Assembly: GCA_037783415.1 (NCBI GenBank)
Contig: JAZGTN010000027.1
Coordinates: forward strand, 124,001-188,000
Source of the DNA: Leptasterias polaris
Lineage: Eukaryota; Echinodermata; Asteroidea; Forcipulatida; Asteriidae
Direction: 5' to 3'
Length of the DNA stretch: 64,000 nt
This document shows, one piece after another, positions 1-12,000 of this stretch. Position 1 is the stretch's first letter. Each line of letters opens with the position of its first letter. Under the pieces are notes generated by a model. It saw only the letters and a program-made list of their open reading frames with translations, was not told the DNA's origin and did no database searches. The position numbers were made by a program, and so were the translations under genes.

Positions 1-696
1 AATAATTATTCCTGAACAGGCTGATCAGTAGATGTAACCATCGTATTTCTAAAACTTAGCTAAGTTCAGCTTAAATCTTAATTCATAAGAAGAGCCGGAG
101 GAGGCTGGTTAAGTTTCCATGAATGAAACAGTTGCCAGGAGGTAGAGTAAATTAGCTTGATGAATGAATGTGAGCTATTAAACAGAGTCCTGTATCATAA
201 ACCAAGCCCTGGGAATCTGATACATCTCTCAATGTGTCCCTTCTCCCAGGTTGTCCGCTGTGACCCTTTCAAAAAAAAAAAAAAATGAGGAATGAATTGA
301 GGCGTGGTGGATTTAAAGAGGGTAATAAGATAATTAAGTGTCTACTTGCATGCTTGAGTGAGTCCCTATTTTTAAAGTGACATTTCACTGGACTAACATA
401 CTACCCTCCCCCAATTGGGAATCAATACGCTGTTGACATGATGAGGTAAATTAACCGGGGTTGTTATTGAGGGAAGGGGTGAGGGAAAAACATTGAGGGA
501 AGGCCTCATTTGAAAAATTCTTGAGGAAGATGTGTGTAACTTCCATCTTGGATTAATTGGTATCAAAACAAAGACATTTATCAGCAAACCTCTACTAAAC
601 AAACCACAAACAACCACTACTATTTGTTGATGTTGATATTCGTCATTTAAAGGACAGGAGATTGAAAAAATGCTTTCTGTAATAGTAATACGCTTC
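1..696. other. AT-rich non-coding stretch, no gene seen
   Basis: I see no exon, RNA gene or structured repeat here. There is a short poly-A run near 270-285. If the minus-strand kinesin gene continues leftward, this may be its intron or its 3' flank. Confidence 0.5.
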
Positions 697-1003
697 TTAA
701 AGATCTACTTCAACGGCACTAAGATAATTTAAACTTTGCCGAAATCCAATCAATTTGTGTTTCATGATTACGTATATTTCAAAGAAAATCCTTAGCGGTG
801 GTTGCGTAATTTTAAAAAAGGGTCATTTTGACCAGCGTTCACCCCCTCCTCATAGCGAGTTTTTGGAAACAGCGTGTCACGTGATGAAAATATACCATAG
901 ACTTTGATGACGTACATGAGTGGAAACGGCTTGTTTACCCCCCGCGCAGCGGAGTGTGTTTATTGTACGCGTCTATAGCTATTTTCACGGTTACGAAAAC
1001 AAA

Positions 1004-1222
1004 ATGTCAGACACTAGCGGATCGTGGGAGGAACATAGTGTAGACGAAGAAGAATTAGTAAATACATATGATAGTATTGATAGTGAGGATAGCTCTGACG
1101 GTTGAGGGAGCTCCTCCGAAGACGAAGAGGGCGTTGATGAAGCTGGGGGAGTTGCCGAACCATATACATGTAGGTTTGAGCCACTGGCCGCAGAGGATCG
1201 CGAACTTATATATTTCCATTAA
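1004..1222 (+). pseudogene. Decayed acidic/serine-rich N-terminal frame inside the TTAA element
   Basis: From the ATG at 1004 the frame encodes an acidic stretch beginning MSDTSGSWEEHSVDEEEL. It meets one in-frame TGA at 1103-1105 and continues in the same frame with a second Asp/Glu/Ser-rich block and the segment EPYTCRFEPLAAEDREL, ending at TAA 1220-1222. The coherent composition on both sides of the stop suggests a real ancestral coding sequence broken by one nonsense change. Acidic starts like this are common in proteins carried by piggyBac-like and other DNA transposons, and in invertebrate P2RX7-domain-like transposon-associated proteins. The EPY...FEP motif reminds me of the latter, but this identity is a weak guess. 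The downstream part of the gene appears to have been lost or replaced by the inverted repeat that starts at 1239. Confidence 0.35.
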
Positions 1223-1238
1223 CGTCAACGTAACAGGG

Positions 1239-1581
1239 TGTTTAGATAATCTTCCAAGTTAGCTGGTGGACAGTACAAACGAACTATTCAAACCTAATCT
1301 CCCCACTCCAAGCTGTGTACAATTGGGCTTTGTACCATTAGCATTTGAAATGGCGCTGTAGGAAACAGCATTTATCTAGAAAATTCAAACTGCCAATTAA
1401 GCAGTCACTGTTTTTTATTTAAATGATCTAGTTGTAATACATCTAGGATTCCTCAAAAGGTTAAGAGTACAAACGAGATCTTAACAAAGCCCAATTGTAC
1501 ACATCAGCTTGGAGTGGGGAGATTAGGTTTGAATAGTTCGTTTGTACTGTCCACCAGCTAACTTGGAAGATTATCTAAACA
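1239..1581. repeat. Foldback inverted repeat, arms about 95-98 bp
   Basis: The left arm (1239-1333, beginning TGTTTAGATAATCTTCC) is nearly identical to the reverse complement of the right arm (1484-1581), apart from about a 3-bp indel near the inner end. The loop is about 150 bp. It lies within the TTAA element and follows directly on the broken acidic frame, so it is either a nested MITE or an internal inversion-duplication of that element. The near-identity of the arms suggests recent origin or gene conversion. Confidence 0.85.
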
Positions 1582-2214
1582 GCCTGTGTTTATGAGCAGA
1601 TTATCGAAGCCATCAAAGTGCTACCACAAAACACCAGTGCTGATGGTGTGAATACCACTTGTTTAATTTTGCATTTTTCACAAACTTGATGTGATATTGT
1701 GATGACCAGTTTGAATGAAACCTGTGGCTATTTATTATCAACAAACATTTAAAACTATTGTATATAGTATTATGCTACTACAGAAGTACATCCACCGACA
1801 GCACATGAGTTCAGGACGGTAAATTATCTCGTCTTAACTTGGTGAATGTCTTCGAATAATGAGATCATCATACATAGTTACCGTGTAAACACACGACACC
1901 TCGCTACTTCCTGGTTTCCCGTCCCAACAAGTACGTCATCATTCGCTGGTTCACGCACGTATCCTATAGTGGGTTTGTGGTGCGCGTAAATGCAAGTGCT
2001 ATAGTATTGGACAAGCACAGTGCCTATGGAGGGAGCCATGGAAGCGCGCGAGTTTTTAAAAACCCCAAGAAAGGTTTAATTTTTTCAGTTAAAATTACGA
2101 AAAAAATATTGGTGTAAAACAATCCAATCTACAAATTCAGAATACTTAATAACATTACGTATGAGATTAAGAAATCTGTTTTATTTCTCAATTATCGTTG
2201 AAGTAGATCTTTAA

Positions 2215-3086
2215 AACTGGAGGTTTTAAAATTAAAACATATTTTCTTATCTTCCTAATGGTTTTTAAAAAACGGAATAGTCAAAACTTAGCTGACATAT
2301 CACTTTGCATTAATATTTTTGAACTGTCCTTGGTAGTCATTTAGTAGATATGATTTATCAAAATTGCTCTAATTGGTTAGTAGATTTGTGAAGGCTAGGC
2401 CTCATAAAACCTTCAACTGTCTCCATGAATCAACCTTAACATGTTGGTGTGTAAAGCATTCACAATTAGAAATATCTTCCCTGATGATTACTGGACAACA
2501 GAAAATGGCCTAGAAACCTGGAACCACCCACCGAGATCTCATCTCAAGAGTCACACCTTCCAAGGCTCCAAAATTTAAGACATAACTCACCTAAGGGCCC
2601 CCCCCCCCCCCCGCCTACATATGGGAGAAATAACAGTCCCTTTTCAAGACTAATTTGGGGCCAATTGTGCAAAGTTGAATGGGTAATATTTCAAGAGCAA
2701 ATCCCTCAGACCAGCAATTATGAAAAGACCAACAGGATTTTTTATTATTTTTTTCTTCAAGATTTGAGGTAAACATCAGTGTCAATCACTCTACATTAGA
2801 AATTTTTTAAACCATGAATTTCACTTCTTTAAATTTAATTTTGGGGGAACATAAAATGGTGATTATAAGTAACTCTGAAAAGGTCCTTATGAATCATATG
2901 CGAGTGGAAAGAGTTGACAGATAGTGAAAAATAAAACTTGGCCATAATCAATCAAAGGTGATTGTTAATGCCATTTCAGTTCGACTTGAACCTTCCTTTC
3001 ATCTGATCCTATTAAAAGGAGCCCTATCTTTCCTTGACGAAACCTTTGTGATAAATCTTGATCAAGGAGTTTGTGGAAGAGGAAGG
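2215..3086. other. Non-coding stretch with a poly-C tract
   Basis: There is no supported gene. A run of C residues lies near 2596-2612. Otherwise this is AT-rich sequence without clear structure. Confidence 0.5.
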
Positions 3087-3300
3087 TGCAGAGGATTAGT
3101 GCAGAAGATTTGGGCAGAGGGTTGGGCAGGGGATTAGGGCAGAAGATTGGGGCTAGGATTTGGGCAGAGGATTATGGCAGAAGATTGTGGCAGAAGATTA
3201 GGACTGAGAGTTGGTCAGAGGATTAGGGCAGAGGGTTGGGGCAGAAGATTTGGGCAGAGCATGGGCAGAGGAATAGGGCAGATGACTCGGGCAGGGCAGC
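3087..3300. repeat. Degenerate minisatellite, unit about 12-14 bp (GGGCAGARGATTR)
   Basis: Roughly 15 imperfect tandem copies of a purine-rich unit resembling GGGCAGAAGATTG run from about 3087 to 3300. The purine strand stays open over part of this tract and would encode a Gly/Arg-rich repeat. It lacks any other coding signature, so I treat the open frame as a by-product of the repeat. Confidence 0.8.
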
Positions 3301-6300
3301 CCAGAGCCACAGATTTAATATTTGAAGATGCAGAACTACACTTGTAGGGACATAGATAGCAAAATTCATGTCAATAAATTTATTGGAATGAATAATGATG
3401 TTTACACCCGATGGGCAAAGAAGACCACCCTCTCATGGCTGCTGCATGGCTCATTACCTAGTATTGCACCAATGACCAACTGGCCAAAACCAATTAATGG
3501 AGAGAAATCACAAGATTGTCCTTGCTATGGTCAACCCAAGTACCCTGTGTGTGGATGTAAGAGGGATTAAGATTCACACCACAATGAAAGCCAGGCCAAT
3601 TAAGGACCATACCAGACAAAGTTGACCAGAGGTATTGGGCGGATAGCCTAGACTGAATCAATGCCCAGGCTGAATGCGCAGTATGATCAGTCGTCTTATC
3701 CGGATGATACACTTGTTTGTCATACACACACATTGTAAAGGAAATCCTTGATCCAAAGCTTCATGTAACCCAATTTGTGGTGTGGTGCTATAAGCGCATT
3801 GAGATGATGGGATAGTCAAGTAATGAATGCATGGATTTTCATCTCTTTTCCCCGATAACTTCTTTTGCATTTAGATCATGGATCACCATAAAGGTAATAA
3901 ATGTCGGGGCTGTTATAAAACCTACTGGTAGGTTTTTGTTATAAACACTTCTGCTGCTTTCCAGACAGTTTTCATGTCTTCCAACAATTGCGATGAGATA
4001 TACCACTTATATGTCTGCATGCTACTTACTGCATGCCTCTTTCTAAGCCAGGGCATCATAAAAGATTGCCTACCATACCAGTTCTGCTCTGTGGTAAATG
4101 GTTAAGAGAATGGTCAGTGATGTCAGCCTTATTCATCTTGTAAAACTTAAAACACCACAAGTATGATGATTACGTTAACATATGTTTTCTCAGAAAGAAA
4201 ACCAAGAGTACCAGAGTATGGAGCCAAAGACTTTCAATGGGACTATTTTATCAACCTTTTTTGTTCCTAAATAAAAGTTTAATCAATTCAAGAGCATTGA
4301 ACATTCTGGAGAGGAAAAAAAAACTTGATACTGCTTGCAATCAAGAGATTTTTGTCCTTGGTATTGCAAGGGTAAACAATAGATTACAGGAAAAGTTTCT
4401 CCCTGTAGGCGAACAATGCTGTGACATGTAACTACAGCCAAAGCCCCATATCGCAATGCCCAGATTCCATGAATACCGGTGAAATTGCCGCGATAAGCTC
4501 CGTGTGATACCTAAGTGGTATGGAACGGGCTCACACCGGGCACCAATTATGTATGTTTCATTTCTGCGTGTTATTTTAAGCCAACGTTTCATTCTGGTGA
4601 GATGCCACTTTGTTGCAAATTTAGAGCAGGGGCTGCAGAGAAGAGAAGAGAAGCACTCTGATACTGTGGGTAAGATGAGGAAGAAGAAGATGAAGGAAGG
4701 ACTGTAGAGAGGGTTGAGAGGTCATCAATGAGATGGAGAAGAGGGGGATCAATGGTGAAACAGGAGGAGGCAGGGAATGTCAAATATTTGTCCTTAAGAA
4801 GGAACTTAAAATCACCCCAAAACATTAACAGTTTCATTACATCATGTTTGAGCTACCACTCATTATTCCTGTTACAACAGCGCTGGATGTAATCATCATG
4901 ATGTAACTCCAAATACATACAACCATGTAACAGTGACATGTCTATAGTTTTTTTATAAACTTTTTGTTTCTCTAAGAGTTTCACAAGATAGAGCTACAGC
5001 AATTTGCTACAAGAGAAAGACAAAAATCATAAAGCCCCATAAATACTTTCCATGGTATTTAATTGCATCCCATGACAGTTGATTTACTTCCAGTTGACAC
5101 ATATTTTGAGAAGTTGTTCTCCTTCCCTTCCCAAGGTTTCCATTGGAGATTATTTATTTCCACTACAGATTGGAAGCCAGATTAAGCCATATTGGCTTAA
5201 CTTGTCACTTTCATCTTTTACTCTGGGCTGTATATTTTGTCAGTGTAATCTCAGTGACCTTCCGATGGTCATTTGGGCAGTATCTAGAGTGTATCTGATA
5301 TCGTTGACCTTCCAGCTATCCCACCAGCACCACTCTTATGCTTGTTAGTCAGTTATGTGTTTATCACTAGGATTTTCTTCTCAGTTTTCTTACTTTGATT
5401 TGGTCACTATTATACAATTTTGTCTCGTCACAGAAACCTCTTCAGACAAGATAACATTTTTGGATATTATTAGTTCAATTGTGTTTTTATTCTTAAAAGG
5501 GCTTATCAGTGTTCTGGGAAGATAAAACATAATTTAAATCCTTCAGTTTTCAAGAAACACACCATTCAACAACTTTTGAAAAACAAATTTCTCTGTGGCC
5601 AGTTTATGTTTTGCCAGGAATTTTGTGTATGTTCATACCAGGCTTATTTCAATTACTGCAATCAAAATAAGTGATTTGGGAGGTCTTTAAATCACATGGA
5701 AAAACATTGGTAAATCTCAAATACCAATACCTACATGTACACTTTGTGTGACCCAATAATTATATACATGTACATGAAATAACAAAACTGTGCAAGTTTA
5801 AAGGTAGCATCATTGATTTGTTTTTGTCAATGTATAGTTTATATTCATTTTATTCTTTTATGTAGAAGATAAAGGCTCCTGCATTATGCACTATATAAAT
5901 ATCTCATCTTATATTATACTAATTATAAAATGCTGTGACTCGCCTAAAAATGACCTATGAATTCTGCATTCTAAACTAACATTTAATTATTATGGAAATG
6001 GATTAATAAGATGTATTTATTCTGACACTTACATTATGAGGTTAGAATGATGCCTCAGAAGAGGACCCAGATGTTATTCTTCACAACATTTTGACTAGTC
6101 TGCTCATAGCTATCATAACTTATTCATAAATGAGTCTGAAATGAGACAACGGATAGATAAGCTTATGTTTTCACTATGCAGAGCGGACTTCTAAAACCTT
6201 AATTAATTCTAAATATCTTACTTTTTAGTTAACAAAACTCTTTTTTTTTAGTTTCTGTTAAAAACATCAAACATTACCACAGAAGATACTTTGCTTAATG

Positions 6301-7541
6301 TGAAAAAAATATAGGGGGCCTATATAACAAAAGTTGAACCAATCACAAGTTTTGTTGGGGGTTTTTTCCCTGTGAGGAAACAAAACTGTTTAAATACAAT
6401 TTTGCCATATCTCTAAGAAGTAAAAACACATGCAATTGAAACACATGCAGTATGATTATGACAACGCACATGTACATTGCACCAAGTGATAACTATTTAA
6501 TTATTTTCTGATTAGTAAGCAGTAAGTATTTCGCAATATTTGGAGATTCAAATCCTGACGACATTCAAAACCTGCTTTACCTAATTTTGAAAATATGCTC
6601 CATTTACGAAATTCCAAAAACCTGCTTTTCCCAATCTGGCAAGAATGCTCCATTTATTAATACTGCATGAACACTCATCGGTTAACACTGAATGAATTAT
6701 TCATTCAACAAATTTCCTCTCAACATTTGTGTAAGTTGTGTCGTATAACAAACAAACGGAGTACAACGGCACTTGATATGCTAAACAAAAGTCAATAAAT
6801 AGCACTTGCTGGCATCAATTATTAAAAATATTAGAGCGAATATTGGTTAGGTCAGAAAGGTGTAAGTCATTACACTATAACTTGTCAACTGGTGCCGAGG
6901 GATTTGGATATGAGTGATGAATGACCTAAGACTGGTCGCCAGACTGGGTATGGGAAGAGGTATTTCCTCTCAGTTTCTTTCTCATAATTTCACTAGTACA
7001 AGTTACTTTCAGTGATTTATGAGACTCAAGTGTGAAAATTATTTTGAATTCCAAGTGTCGCTCCTGCCATGTCAGTTTTCTGCAAAATTTGTTTTCAGCT
7101 ATAAATGCTAAATCAAACATTTAGTTTAACTGTGAAAAATGTATGCCTTTTCCAGGTGTGATGGAGATGATTTATCTTTGCCTTTTTCCACAGTCCAAGT
7201 AACAGCACATCTGTTGTTGTCCATTAGAATAATTTTCCTAAAATAGTTGCCTGGTTTCAGATTTCTGACTGGGCACATGCTTTTTAAATTGAATCAATTT
7301 GTGATTGGATTTGTACAAGTATGTATGTACATGCATTCCACAATTTCCAAGAACAGTTACTCATATTTCAGCAAATAGTGTAAACAACATTTACTATTAA
7401 TATTTTTATTTTGTTTCCATCAATTGGCAGTTTGACAAGCATGTAGGCCTATGTGACTACTACAGCGCCCTTGTCTTGGATTTCAGATGCCTAACTACAA
7501 AGCATGCAGAAATTAATAACTGTCCAGCATCCACACTTTGT
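3301..7541. other. Long non-coding stretch (possible intron) with faint repeat remnants
   Basis: No exon could be recognised. At about 5735-5805 there is a fragment containing ACTTTGTGTGACCCA and ATGAAATAACAAA. The same phrases occur at 7533-7573 and, more diverged, in the MITE at 49624-50002. The rest is AT-rich sequence without clear structure. Confidence 0.45.
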
Positions 7542-7800
7542 GTGACCCAGCATATGAAATAACAAACTGGTGAAAGTTTAAGTTCAATCGATCATCGACA
7601 GTTTTCAAGCATCAGGTTTTGAACTCGCAAGATCAAAACGAGGCCCTAATTGTTTTACAAATTTCTCAAAAACTATAGTACTTTGGGCAAAAATATTCTG
7701 AGAGAACTTTTCCAACATGACCATCTTTCTATCGTGTGAGTTATGCATAAATCTGTGAAAATTTATGTTTTCAAGCTTGATAAACTTAAGAACATATGCA
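7533..7800. repeat. Diverged, truncated copy of the 49.6-kb MITE family
   Basis: The order of blocks (TGTGACCCA, CATATGAAATAACAAA, a GAAAGTTT.AGTTCAAT block, CATCGACAG, then TTTCTCAAAAACTA) parallels the reverse complement of 49624-50002. That element has GTATCCCAACATATGCATAAAATAACAAA, GAAAATTT.GGCTCAATTGG, CATCGAAG and TTCTCAAAAACTACG in the same order. The terminal inverted repeats are not preserved here. The blocks were matched by eye; a pairwise alignment would settle it. Confidence 0.5.
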
Positions 7801-8891
7801 TATATCTGCTCATTCCACTGGGAAAATACCACCTGCACCTGAAATGGGTTTAGAACTAAGGCAAGAATTACACAATTCAAGAAAATGCAAAACATGAAAA
7901 CTCACATTTGACACAAATATAACTTTCCCAGTCTTTAAAAAGGTAAAGAAAAATCTCAACTCTGAAAGCACCCACACACATGTTACAGAATTCACAAAAC
8001 TCAAACTACAACGCTGCCATGCACCCCGAAGTAATATTTGTATAAAAAAGGAAGGAAAACATGTTTTTATTAAAACCCGGGCAAGAATCAAGTCATGAAA
8101 TATTTAACACAAGTTTCGGGTAGAGTTGCAAGTGTTCGCCCTTCACTGTATGTTGCAAATGAACCATACGCCTGAAACACAATTCCACCCAGCCCAAAGT
8201 AAACAGATTACATCTTCTACTCTCTATCCACATTAATATCACCTTCCTTATTAAAAGCGATGCCCACTGGAGATTTCAAGTTTAAAATGTCTGGCCGGTT
8301 GGGTGCAGTTTTATAGCAATGCCTTAATTTGAAGGGATTTCGACATGGGCAAATTTACATGCTCTGTTTGCTAAACTTGTTAGTCCGCGAGGGCCAACAT
8401 GTACAAAACAGGCCAGGCCTGCATAACCAAGTCTGGATCTTCCGAAGGGTACAGGTGACAAAATATATTCAATATAAACAACAACCACAGGCCACCCCTG
8501 GAATTTCATTCCTGTATGGGCACTTTCACCCAGAAACATGCACTTCCATTTGAAAACCAGACTATGTATGGGAATAATGTTGAAGCGGTAACCAAGGCCA
8601 AGCTGGCAGCACACCTCCAGGATCCCAGGTAAAAATTCCAATCCTGACAGGGGTTCTTGAGAAAGGTATCCACATATTCTACCCCCCTGCCCAAATATCC
8701 CAATGGCAGAGAAGAGAATTAGAACATATTATAAGCTGTAATTAGAGCTTTGATGCTTAGAGCTACTGCAGGGGCAAGGCACCTGTACATAATAAGACAA
8801 TTTGGATCATATGGGTGGTTTTATCCAGGTGAGGAGGGGAGGAAACTTGAGGAGAGAGCAAATGAATCTCATTTAACAATTACACATGATG

Positions 8892-9081
8892 TGGCCCAGT
8901 TTCATAGAGCTGCTTAAGCAGAAATATTGCTTACCTATTTCCTGCATAGCAAAAATGAGCAGGATACCAGTCACAAATTGTACATGCCTATGGTATTTTG
9001 GCTGGTAACCTTGGCCTAGTCTGGTAAGCATAATTCTTTTGTGCTTAACTACTTTTTGTGCTCAAGCAGTTTAATGAAATA
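8892..9081. mobile_element. MITE, 'GGCCCARTTTCAT' family, complete copy
   Basis: The left end reads GGCCCAGTTTCATAGAGCTG followed by CTTAAGCA. The right end reads TGCTCAAGCAGTTTAATGAAAT, a degraded inverted copy. Related ends occur at 24905-25420 and at about 29870-29976. I recognise this as a dispersed palindromic repeat family seen in echinoderm sequence; that is recollection, not a search result. Confidence 0.6.
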
Positions 9082-12000
9082 GTTATGCTTAGGTAAAAAC
9101 CATGTCCGGTTCTCACTATATGTCACTTATGCTTCTTTTGAAAACCTTAATGAGCGGGACAGAATGGAAGTATTGGGGACAAGGCAAGAGCGGAACCGGT
9201 TTAGAATTAACTACATTGAAACCATTGGAGCTGAGGATTGAGGCAATCTTTTGGTAAATCGCATCAACCAAGAGCTGAAGCTGCTGAAACTGCACTGCAG
9301 CCTGCATGCAGAGTCTACATATATCCCCCCTCCCCCCCTATGATCTATGCGCATTAGAGAGACACACATATGAGAGTACAGGGCCAATCACCTTCAGACC
9401 AGCACCCAGGCTTTTGACAACATAGAGAATGGCGAGTATCAGATGTGCTGAACACTCAATCTCAGACATTCACTCAATACCGTCCATAATAAACAAGATC
9501 CATTGTGCCCTGTATTTACCCTGTGAAACACCCCACAATGGGTTGTTGGTGGAAATACAATAAGGGCACAATGGCCGCCAAATTCCCCAGACATGTTCAC
9601 ACAACAGGGTTGTGCACTTTTCCGTATCATATTACATATAAGCCCATCGAATCCTATGGACAGTGATGGTGTTTCCCCCCTAGGGTTGCCTAGAAAACAA
9701 AATAACTGAAAATACCTGCTAGGCATACTACACACTGCTCATAGTTGAACAACAAAAATAATGGCAAAATTTGTCAACAGCAGAACTATGGGATAAGTGA
9801 CCATGTTGGCAATCTCAGGTTCAAATGCACTAATGTAAGAAAATTCTTTAAAGTATACAAGTGTTAAATATATAAAAATTAACATATAGAGACAGGTTCC
9901 AAAAAATATTGCATACAGCAGTTTCTTTTGATCAGTATAAGTAGTCCTATGACCTAAAATGGTCTACAATTCTGAAAAAAATGCAAGAGGTTTTTAGCAT
10001 AACATCTTTACACCGCAGTCAAATTATACAGACATAAATCTCTTTATACGAACATGAATTTCCCCAGAATTAAGCAAGCTGTTGGCTTGTAACATCCAAA
10101 GCCAAATGAGGCATAATTAATATCGGACAGTTGAAGCCAATGATATTGCATTACCGTGCAAAGAGCACACAGTAAGGCTTAAAATATGAACAGCTTAGAT
10201 GCATGTAACACCATCAGAATAAGGACGCTCCGTGGTATAATACTACCACCAACCGTTTGGTTTCGAACAAACAAAATCGTTCATTTTGAGGGTTTTTAAC
10301 TCTAGCACAATCCTTTAAGATAACTGCAATCAAAAACTTTAATTGCACTTGCTTTTACAATTTTATTTGTAAGGGTTCAAAATAACTACATTTTTGAGGC
10401 ATGAAAAGGAATGTGAAGACCCCTATAATTAGTTTATCCCCCACCTGCAAACACAGATTAGTTAAAGTATCGATCGATGCAAAGTGAGAAAAGCAAAAAA
10501 TGAAAGGTTATTCTTGGTAATGTACTTAAGGGAATTGACACTCATGATGGGCAAAACCGGTACCCTGCACTCCTCTGAACCTAATAGATCCATCATTGCC
10601 TTAGAACAACCTGACACTACGTTTCATCTCCTCAGCCTTCCCTGCCAATGACAAATGTACAACGTTCCAAACAATTCCGCACAATCCAACACAGATATCA
10701 AATGCCTAATGTTCCATGCTCTGCTGCCCCTCCCACTCAAATCATCCCCTGATGAACCCCAAGAGAGAGGGGAAGAGAGAGGAGGAGGAGGGGAGAGAAT
10801 ACTCAGGACTCTTGTGTACGCAGTAAGCTCTGAACCAACTATCAATCACTTAATGTTGCGTGCTAAATTAGACTCCCGTTGTATTCCTGATGCCCAAGTG
10901 TCTTTATTTGCACTAATGTTTGGTAATCAATGATGTTTTATGCAGCGGCTGAGCCCTCCCGAACATCAGTTGCAGCACTTTGCAAAAGGTCAACACTATC
11001 ATCCTGGAACCGATGTATTTATTGACGACTAATTTTCTCATGTTAACCCCCCAGAGTACACGACGTCTACTCCTCCCTTTCCATTGAGAAATTGCCTAGC
11101 TTTTAATTTTCTGGGATGGAAAAGATAATAAACAAGCTTATAAACTCATTTGTCAAAAGCAGGCGGGTGCAAGAATTAGTTAAAAATGAGGATAAAATTC
11201 ATGGAGGTGAAATGGTGAGACGCCAGATAATAAGTATTAATAGAATAATGGTGATGTGAAACTTATTCAAGACATGGACCTGGCGCTGGGGGGGGGGGGG
11301 AACAGTACTACGATGAGGAAGATTTTTCGTTATTTATCAACAGATCTGTTTCTGTTGAAAACATAATGTAAAAAAAACTGTCAACCACCAATGCACTTTT
11401 TCAATTTGGCAAGTAGATTGGAAAAGTCAAACATTTAATTGAAATACATGAGGAAAATTGATCAATATGATGACTGTCTATATATATATACTTGGCAGAT
11501 TTTGTTGAACAAATCAACAAAACACCATCATAACGGAAACAGTAATGTTCAACACAGCTTGAGTATCACGCCTGGGGGGAAAAGGGAAGTAAGTACTTCA
11601 ACAAATCAGTTCAAAAGCATCAAAATAAAAAAAATAAAAATAAAATTGAAAAAGCTGTCCCTGATCCATCTTGGTCACCTTAGGCAGGTGACATCCTCAC
11701 CTTGGTGGCCACATTAACAGGTTTTACTGTATTCAATTGGCCTAGTTGTTTTGAAAAGTTCATGCGCATAACACAATCTTCTTTCTGAATTCTCCCGGTA
11801 TCCTCCTTGGCGACGAGCAATTCTCGACATGTACAACTAGTAACCAACGCGTTTGAGAGAAAGTGACTGGCATGTGGTAATGCCACTTCCAATCTGATGG
11901 ATCCTAGGCTATCATTATTCTACTGATGAGAAACTAATTCCATGCCAAGTCTTGGGACTATTAGCCATCAGACGGAACGAGGAGATCAGACCCTGCATCG

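Larger units (their letters stand above)
697..2214. mobile_element. TTAA-flanked DNA transposon-like element, about 1.5 kb
   Basis: The sequence TTAAAGATCTACTTCAACG at 697-715 is repeated exactly in inverted orientation at 2196-2214. Both copies are bounded by TTAA (697-700 and 2211-2214), the target duplication typical of piggyBac-type elements. This leaves a 15-bp terminal inverted repeat beginning AGATCTACTTC. A shared GATAATT follows on both sides after a short gap, so the match extends past the perfect 19 bp. Inside are a decayed acidic open frame (1004-1222) and a large inverted repeat (1239-1581). No DDD transposase is visible, so the copy looks non-autonomous. The superfamily is uncertain because piggyBac ends usually begin with C residues. 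Confidence 0.5.

Noticed and set aside
11680..11892. Minus-strand frame ending at an AAG|GTGAGG donor
   Set aside because: It is tempting as a kinesin exon 3, but there is no pyrimidine-rich acceptor upstream and the peptide has no resemblance to KIF26.
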